Below the pieces are notes generated by a model, which was given only the letters and a program-made list of their open reading frames with translations, made no database searches and was not told the origin of the DNA. Positions 22,001-31,011 of a stretch of DNA of 64,000 bases are shown here, one piece after another. The translations under genes were made by a program, and so were the position numbers. Source of the stretch: Diphasiastrum complanatum (taxonomy: Eukaryota; Streptophyta; Lycopodiopsida; Lycopodiales; Lycopodiaceae); NCBI GenBank assembly GCA_029204225.1, contig CM055102.1, positions 19,330,688-19,394,687 on the forward strand, given 5' to 3'. Every line of letters starts with the position of its first letter. Position 1 is the stretch's first letter.

Positions 22001-24993
22001 TCTACACATAGCTTTGATACGACCACCAATTTTTTTTATAGTAGGGGCAGAGATTTGCGTTCTTTTCAAGTTTATCCATGCTAATATCTCAGTAGCATTG
22101 GCAAGCATGTTGATATAGCTTGATAAATCCCACTAGGTTTTCCCTTATCTATATGTTTTGGGATCTTATGCATTTTGTGAGCCCATGTCTCAGGTCTGAC
22201 AAAAACCATGTAAGACGTCAAGGTGACTCTGAAGCCCTCTAGCTGAGGTAGATAACAAGACAATATCATCAACACATAAGAGAATAGGTATGACAATGTC
22301 TGCAAGAGGACAGCCATCACCACCCTCCTCTTTGATAATTTGCTTAAGATCATCAATATAGAGAGCAAAAAGCGTAGGAGAAAGGGGGAAACCCTGCTTT
22401 ACACCAACTGTATTGTGAATAAGAGGTGACCAACCTGTCCCATCTTTGAGTCTAGCCAAAACCCTCTCATATAAGGCGATAATAGAAGCAATAACTTTCT
22501 GTGAAAAAACAAGCGAGACCAGATGCTGAAACAGAAGATGCCTAGGTACAGAGTCAAAAGCTCTGCGGAAATTCACAAAGCAACAATAAACCCGCTGCTT
22601 CCTATGCTTAGCCTCCTCAATGATACATCTCAAGATAAAAATCTGATCCGTAGTAGAATACCCATTTCTGAGACCTGCATTGTAAAGTCCTCAATCCAAG
22701 GATCCTATTCTAAGCATGCCAATCACAAGCAACACAAGGGAAACGGATGGTGGACAAACCAACCCAACCAAACCTAGATCGGACGGATCTAGCCCCCAAG
22801 CTATGGATCAATCACAAAGAGGAATGAGGCATCACACCAGCAGCATCCTGCCACCGGTCATGCTATCAAGCATACACTAGTGAGAGCCCAATAGGTATAC
22901 TTATACCCTCCAAGGCCCATGCACCACTAGTAGTGCACTGTGACACCTCACTGGACACCTCTGCAGCCTATCTGGGCCACGTCATCCCCCAATGACCCAC
23001 TGATAGAACCATACAAATCCACCATCAAGGGTTTTAGGCCTCAACCATTAATTATGACCATGTACACATAAGGGCCCCAATTCCCTCATAGTCACAATTA
23101 ACTTACGGGTTGTTGGTCTACCGGTCTGCTTGGACATGCTACCTGACCAGTCATGGGCATGACATTCTTCCTCCCTTATTCAAGTTCTGTCCTCAGAACT
23201 TAAAACTGGGGAAGTTCCTCCTTAAGCTTCCTTCCTATTACCAGGAATCATCATCGTCTGTGTGACTGTTCCAGGTTCCCTTGTGTTGCTTGTGATTGGC
23301 ATGCTTAGAATAGGATCCTTGGATTGAGGACTTTATATGCATGTCCAATAGCATATAGTCCATCCGCTTCCTTTTTGAGCTAACAATAGACTGCATGATC
23401 AAGCTTAGCCATGGTATGACTAATCATAATAATGAGGTAATTTTCCACGTTCATTGGATCACCAACTTTAACTATAGGGTGTAAAAGATTAGTGCACCAG
23501 GTAGTAGGGAAGCCAAACATGACGGCCTGATTGAAGATATGAGATATATGGTGAAACTATATGAGCCACAAGTTTAAGAAAATCAACACTAAGTGAGTCA
23601 ATATCTTCAGCTCTGTGACTTTGGGCTCGTTTAATAGCATCTTCGATCAAAGAAGGGGAAAACAGCGGAAAATCAGTAGGTCTTGATGAGAGAGTAATAG
23701 GGGAAGAATCAACAGTATAGAGATGTGTAGCATACTCCACCCAAGCCTTAATAGCAATAGGAGCAGTCATGAAAGACTTCTTACAGAAGGTCTTCCAAAA
23801 GTAAGATGAAGAAGATGAAGCAAGAGCATCTATAAGCTTTTGGCCATTTTTTTGCAAGTATGCCTTTTTTTTTTTCTCACAAGTGTGCGGTATCTTTTTT
23901 CTTTTTGAGCAAGTGACGTGGGAGAGGGAAACCTGGCATGCACCACTTGCTTATGCATAAGAGAACACTCTGTATTATACCATTTATTATGCACACGTCT
24001 ATGAGTGGAATTAACCTTTACGGGATATGAGGAAGAAGCAGCATGTAGTAAAAACTGTGAAAGGAACGTAGCCTGATGCTCAACAGAGGATGAAAAGGGG
24101 AAGTCACAAAGGAGAGGGAGAGAAAGAAAGAAAGATTTATTAATGTCTTATAGGTACCCGCGGGTACAAAAGACAGGATAAATGTACATCTCAAGTGTGT
24201 ATGGTACTCTAGGAGCGTATGACAAAAACGTCTCCATAAAAGAAACATACTAATAAAATAAAAGAAATCTGAACTGAAAATGCTGTAATCTCTCTACTGA
24301 GCTGGAAAGAAAACATACATCTATCATGATGTAAAACAAAGCCTCAAGTCTCAAGTCTCTGCAGAGGCTCGAAAGTAGGATGTAATCAAAATGTCGGAGT
24401 GCTCTGGATGTGAGGGGTGAAACTGCCTCTGTCTGGACCTGTGGACAAAATGTCGCCTGCTCTGCCGCATCCTGCTGGGAGGATGACTCGGTCTGATGCA
24501 CTGACGTCTGGTATGATGTCTGTCACTGACTGGAATATCTATCTCATCCTCGGATCTGTCCTCTGTGTCATCTGTGGACCTCTGTCTGCGTCTGGAAAAG
24601 AAATCGGTAATACTGGTCTGGGGATCCAAACTGATCTGGTCACTGACTAAGTCCCGTCTCAAAAGCATCATCTCACGTATCATCAAGGCTACACAACGAG
24701 GGTCCACATATGTGATCAAAGATCTGGAGGAGTCTCGATATAAACAATGATATCGCCCTCTAATCTCATAATAAACTGGGCATCTGAAAATGAAGTGATC
24801 CTCATCCTCATTCTCACCAAGTGAACAGATCTGACAAACTCTGGCCTCCCTGGGTATGCCATGAAAGCGACCTGTCTCAATATGTAACTGATGAGATGAG
24901 ACTCTAAACTGTCCCAATATCAATCTCAAACCATGTGACAAACCCCCGTCCAAATATCTAGGAAGGATAGGACAACCTGTACAGTCGGTTTCC

Positions 24994-25049
<56 letters not shown>

Positions 25050-28000
25050 GGCTTGACAATTATTGCTGAATTACACTTAAAAGAATCATGTGAACAGTCC
25101 GTTCTGCTTTTTGATAAAAATCATGTTGCCAGGTTGTCTACTTTGTAAATTCAGGTTCAGAAGCCAATGACATGGCAATGCTGATGGCACGACTTTACAC
25201 AGGAAACTTTGACATAATCGCTCTTAGAAATGCATATCATGGCATGAGCCCAGCGACCATGGGACTCACAGCCCATAGTACATGGAAGTACAATGTTGCT
25301 CAGGTTTGGTTACTGCAAATGCTGCGAGTGGATCATTTTGGATAGCTAAAAAAACATTGACGTGCTGGTTTTTCTGCTTACAAGCTGTTATCTGTTTGAC
25401 ATAGTCGTAAATGTTTTGCAAAGCAAGATACTCACATGCAATGAGTATCAAGTTCGACTTCCTAAAGCTTAAGCTGTAAATCATGTATTTCCATTTGCAC
25501 AGGGATTTGGAGTGCATCATGTGTTAAATCCAGATCCATATAGAGGTCCTTATGGTACTGATGGGAAACTGTATGCAAATGATATTTCCAACCTTATTGA
25601 AAGTGCAACACCTGGTCAAGTTGCTGGTTTTTTTGCTGAGACGATTCAGGTTACATTCAACAATATAACATCCTAACCCCCTTCCACTTCTTAACCTTTT
25701 GTTTGTCCTTTCTTAAGACGGATTGAGTAACAGCAAATAGGAATTTTGATTTTCTTGGGTTTTGCAGTTGAGAAATTGAATAATTTCTGCTTTATCATGT
25801 TGTCAATTATTATGCAGTTCTATGCAATGTTCATTGGCAGGGTGTGGGTGGAGCTGTAGAGCTTGCACCAGGATATCTAGCTGCTGCATACGATATTGTA
25901 AGAAAGGCTGGAGGTGTGTGTGTTGCTGATGAGGTTCAAACTGGTTTTGGTCGCACAGGAAGCCACTTTTGGGGTTTCGAAACTCAAGGAGTGGTTCCAG
26001 ACATTGTCACATTGGCAAAGGTGTGCATGCATGCGCGCATCTTATATCAATTATTTCCTCGTTTTTTTGAAGACTGCTGAGCCTTGACCATAATGCCTCT
26101 ATTCATATTATGAAAATAGGTGAGTGGGAAGACGTTTATAAAGTAGTCTTTTAGCAATGATTTCTGAGGAATTCCAGGGATAAATTTTTTGCAAAGGTCG
26201 TGTCTGCAATGTTCACAGTTTAAGATAGGAGTCACAGAGCATTATTGCAGTGCTCAAAGCAATGTGTGTTCCAGTGATTTATAATCGTACAAGAATTCTC
26301 TGTACCGTGGATGCACACTTGCCGTTACTGCATCATATCACATGGAAATTGTCATGCTACACATTAATGCTTGACTTTACAAGCTTTCTCCGGAAAGGCA
26401 ATAGTCTGTTCAAAGGTAGCTTGAACCCTGAATGCCCCTGGATTTTGAAAGAAATTAGCCTTGCAGCGTCACGTGGGTTTAACAATGATCATTAGTGGAT
26501 TTCAAGTTCTTGCACTTGCGAATAACATGTTGAGTTTGTTGAATTGGATTGGCCGAGACGATTTAGGAGTTACTCAGTCTGTCTCTGGCCAGAACTCTGA
26601 AGAATCGGCATGGACTCGAATGGAAGTAGTTCTGAGTTGGTCAACTGAATGCCCCTTGTTGGCCAACTCTGTGGCTTGTGAGGACTTCGTAAGCAAGTGA
26701 AGTTGCTGTTTGGAGAAAAGTGGAATCTTATGTCACTTTCTGAAGTGGCCAGTGCAAGTTCTCTTTAGTGATCCTGGAGCTGTTGATGAAGGGATTAATA
26801 CATCATAGTCTGATTGAAGCCATAAAATCACAAAGAGGAGAGTCATGGGAAAGTGCAAAATAGTGACCATGGATTTGTTAAATTCAAAAAAATCGACTCT
26901 CATGCTCTACTTCTCCGATGGAGTAAAGCTGATGGTGTCACCTCACGAGCTCTGTGATCTAATAGTAGATAATGAATAGGCACATCTAGAGGTGTATTCT
27001 TTTAAACCTTCCAGAAAAATGGGGATCTAAAGAGCTTGCTTTGTGTTTCTTGTATCTTTAAATTTGTCTGTCTCTGGGGTTGCAATAGGTGAAATATTTT
27101 GCATTTTTCATCGAATATAGTAAAACATATCTCTGAGCGTTCTATGTGAATTGATGGCAAACACGAACCAGAGCCCAAGGAATTATTTAAAAGCTTGTTT
27201 TGAAAAAAATCACATAAGATATTGTACATCGAAATTGAAGTAGAATTTCTGGCAAGCAGAACTATAAATTTAACAGTAAATAGGTTAAGAAACAGTCTTT
27301 TATTTCTCTATGTGAAGGCAGCCCTGACTTCAGTGTCTCAATGTTATGTTTGCATCCAGTCATAGTATGAATGTTTCAGGGACAATTACATTGCAGTATG
27401 TTCCTAGATGCAGAGGCAGATGTTTGCATGTGGTAGTTCAGACTTTTACTTAGGTGTGTTTGATTTCTAGTATCCGGCCTGCTTGTATATCTTCCTGCAT
27501 CTGCATATAATTATATGTAGCTGGTAAGTAAATAGATAGAGATCCTGTATTCATATTCTCTGTAGCTCCTTACATGTAATTAGACTTATTGTTTTTAATT
27601 ATCTTGAAGTCTTTCGTGGAATGATGGATTATTTCAACAGGGTATAGGCAATGGGCTTCCTTTGGCAGCTGTAGTAACAACTCCAGAGATTGCAAGTGTC
27701 ATGGCACAACGGTTACATTTCAACACATTCGGTGGAAATCCAGTTTGTTCTGTTGCTGGTCATGCTGTTCTTAACATTTTAGACAAGGAGAAGCGTCAAG
27801 ATCACTGTGCTGTAGTCGGTGACCATTTATTGCGTCGTCTGAAAACTCTTCAAGACAAACACACAAGTACAGACCCCATCCCTTCTCTCTTTTGGTCTTA
27901 TGCACTGTCAGGTACTTAGAAATATCAATCTCTCTCTCTCTCAACAAAATATACATATTTGGCTGTAGGATATGACCAAGCTAGTCAAAGGGCCAACATT

Positions 28001-28927
28001 GGCGTGCTTTCAACTTTTGCACCAGCCATAAGCTGGCTCTAGACTGGCCAAACCTTTTTAGCAGGTGCTTAGTAGCTGTGCATTCTATATTCACTCTTTG
28101 TTTTGGCTGCAATTTTTGTCCTGATATCTATCTTGACAACTGTATGTATTTTCTTGAGTAAGTTTCAAGATGGCCTCTTCTTTCCAAGTAAAGGCTTCTA
28201 TTTGAAAAAATCTTACACTAAGACTGCAAAGGTTCCAGTTTTCCCTTTCCCTTTAAGAGAAAGGTATCAGCAAATGATAGCCATTTTATGGCAGATTTCA
28301 TGACAAACTTGAATTTTTTTTCAATGTCTTACCTTTCAAGTGTAATTTGACACTCTTCTATGCATCTACAATGAACATTCCTGTGACATTCAAGGAAAAA
28401 TCATGGTTTTTTGCTAAAAGCATTGAGGCCTTGAAAGGCAATGCAACTTGCAAAGCAAGGCATGGCTGTGTTATGTATGACCAAAAGTCTGAGCCAACAT
28501 AAAGAAAAGAACTTAGATGGACCCAACTATCAGCGGAATACATTATTACTCTACAGATGACTATAGGACTTGTGTTGCAACAGTCATAGGCAATGTTAGA
28601 GGCAGGGGCCTCATGTTGGGCGTGGAGCTGGTTACAGACAGGCAGACAAAGACCCCTGCAAAGGAGGAAACTGCTATTCTCATGGATAAAATGAAAGGTA
28701 ACAAGTCATTCCTTCTGGATTTTGATCTTAGCTTACAAAAACATACGCAATCATCTTTGTATGCTTTGATTGAATGCTTCGAGGATGGAAAGTTGTGAAA
28801 AAATTATCCTTAACACATTCCTTGTCTGTCATGACAAATTATAGATCTTGGAGTGCTTGTCGGAAAAGGGGGCAGATATGGCAATGTATTTAGGATCAAG
28901 CCACCTATGTGCTTTTCTATTGACGAC

Positions 28928-28967
<40 letters not shown>

Positions 28968-30958
28968 GCACTGATTTGTGCTTTTCAGTTAGCAGGTCTA
29001 CCTTGAAGGCCTAGCATAAATGACAGCCACAATGCACATGCATAAATCAATGGTTAAAAAAAGCTGCCAAAGAGGATGGCTGATCCTTGGAGATATAAGT
29101 CTTGAATTTGAAAGTTGAAGAGAAGACAAAAGAGACCTAATCATGGCTACAGTTATGGCTTTTGAACGAGAGGCACAAAGAAGGGACATATGGAAGATTT
29201 ACAAGTTTCAAAAGTACAAGGGACAAAGCCAAGGGCCATCAGAGGAGGTGAAGGAGATGGCTCCAGGTCAATATGAGGAGACAGCTATGAGTGGGAAGTC
29301 AGTCTTAATGTTATTGCAGTTTCAAGGTGTAAAAGCTGTTAGTATCACAAAAGCATGGACGTCAAGTTGCAAGGTAGAATTTTCCAAGAAGCTACCACTA
29401 AGGGTAAATGGGCTTCAAACCAAGATGGTTAGACTAATCTTCATCTATTGCCTGTCGACGGATCTCTCTCATGTTCTTGGTGCACATGGGAGATAGGACT
29501 AGGAATGTGTCATGCTTGTACCACAGCCAATGTTTTTGGCAGTGCGGGTCTTTCAAAGGATAGTTACCACAAGAATGTACTTTGAATGGAGAGTAGGGCC
29601 GTTTCTCAATGGAGGTGAGGTGGTAATATTCGCTTTTTAGGGGTTTTCAAAAATCCTAAAATGTGGTAAAAAATAAATGATTTCATAGCGTTCTAGAGAG
29701 AGATCCCTTAAAAGTAGAGAAAGAATGCTAGAGCTCGGTTTCTCAGAAATTGCAACACATTTTACATGCACACAGACTTGTTCTACAGCTGAAAAAAGTG
29801 AATGCTGAAAAAAGTAAGCCAGCCACCCAGGTATGGTTGACATTTGGACTCTCTCAACTCACTACTCTCCCTGAGCCTTAACCCTAAAAAAACCACGATC
29901 CTACCTACGATGGATGTTGCTCTCACAACATTGGTGCATCCAATGAAGGGTGTGGGCCAGTGGGCTCATAGGCATGGATGCCTCATAGAATTCCTGTCTC
30001 CAAGCAATACACTGTCGGAATGGTCCTACTTATGCTGTTTGGAACTCGTTCAGAGTTTCTAGAATGTTCTCCTCTAGAGCCATCTTAAGACTAGAGTGCA
30101 TCATCATGTATGCCCCCACTAATGACCAAACGTGAAAACTAAGGACCAAAAAACCAAATAGAAATAAATAGACCTTTTGTAATTATGTAGCGCTTTTGGG
30201 CCAAAACAATTCAGCAAGGGCTTAAGAATATCAATGATGTGTTAACTTCATGTCAATAACTATACGAGAGCAGGCAAGTAATGGTTATCTCTTTTATGCT
30301 CAATAAAGCTCAGTTTGCTTTGCTAATGTTGTTAGATGTCACGCTGCTTACTATTTGGTTGCTGCTTTCATATTCTGAAGATTGACCTTTAGCTGGCTGC
30401 ATCTATATGAAAAACGTTCGGATTTTGCTTGAAAGAAATCGCTGTAAGCTATAAGTATCTTTCTTATGAAGACAAGATAACAACAGTAACTGCCATCTAC
30501 ACATCAGACCAGTTTTTATCATAAAATAAGTTATAGCCACTTTGCTTATGCCTATTATTATGCTTTATTAGACATTGCAGTGGATACTGTACGTACTTTC
30601 AGATTTTTCAAATCAATGGTTTTCCTCTTCTACCTCTTCCTTTACATCATTTTTTGTGATTGAGGGGTAACGCCCCTGGATGGGGTATTCTTTCACCTGG
30701 CTGGTGTAAACAACATTCATTGTTTACACCAGCCAGGTAAAAACAACATTCATTGTTTTTACCTGGCTGGTGTAAACAATGAATGTTGTTTTTTCATAAA
30801 ACGTTTTATCAAATTGCCTGGGCAGTTATTAAAGTGTAATGCCCTGCCTGGTCCAGCTTCAGGGCATTCTGCCACATGATGCCCTGGAGATGAATGTGGA
30901 AAATAAGCACGTTTCCAGACGTATATTATGTTAGAAGCTATGTAAACTGCCCTGCATT

Positions 30959-31011
<53 letters not shown>

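Larger units (their letters stand above)
22040..24120 (-). mobile_element. LINE fragment 2 (endonuclease-RT linker and reverse transcriptase)
   Basis: Reading from right to left, the frame contains the endonuclease-to-polymerase linker ([18 protein letters not shown] near 23945, then [19 protein letters not shown]) and, after the insertion at 22681-23337, the polymerase blocks [37 protein letters not shown] and [12 protein letters not shown] (the catalytic FADD position reads CVDD). The 5' endonuclease and the 3' end are missing. It lies antisense to AGT2. Confidence 0.92.

Noticed and set aside
22681-23337. Classical DNA transposon (62-bp terminal inverted repeats)
   Set aside because: The ends are TG...A with a 5-bp duplication, and the interior contains a polypurine tract and a full LTR whose U5 end is the repeat, so a retroelement origin fits better.
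29143-29496. 117-codon frame in AGT2 intron 8
   Set aside because: No recognisable domain, no splice or promoter context, and it lies in an intron of an intact gene; probably chance.
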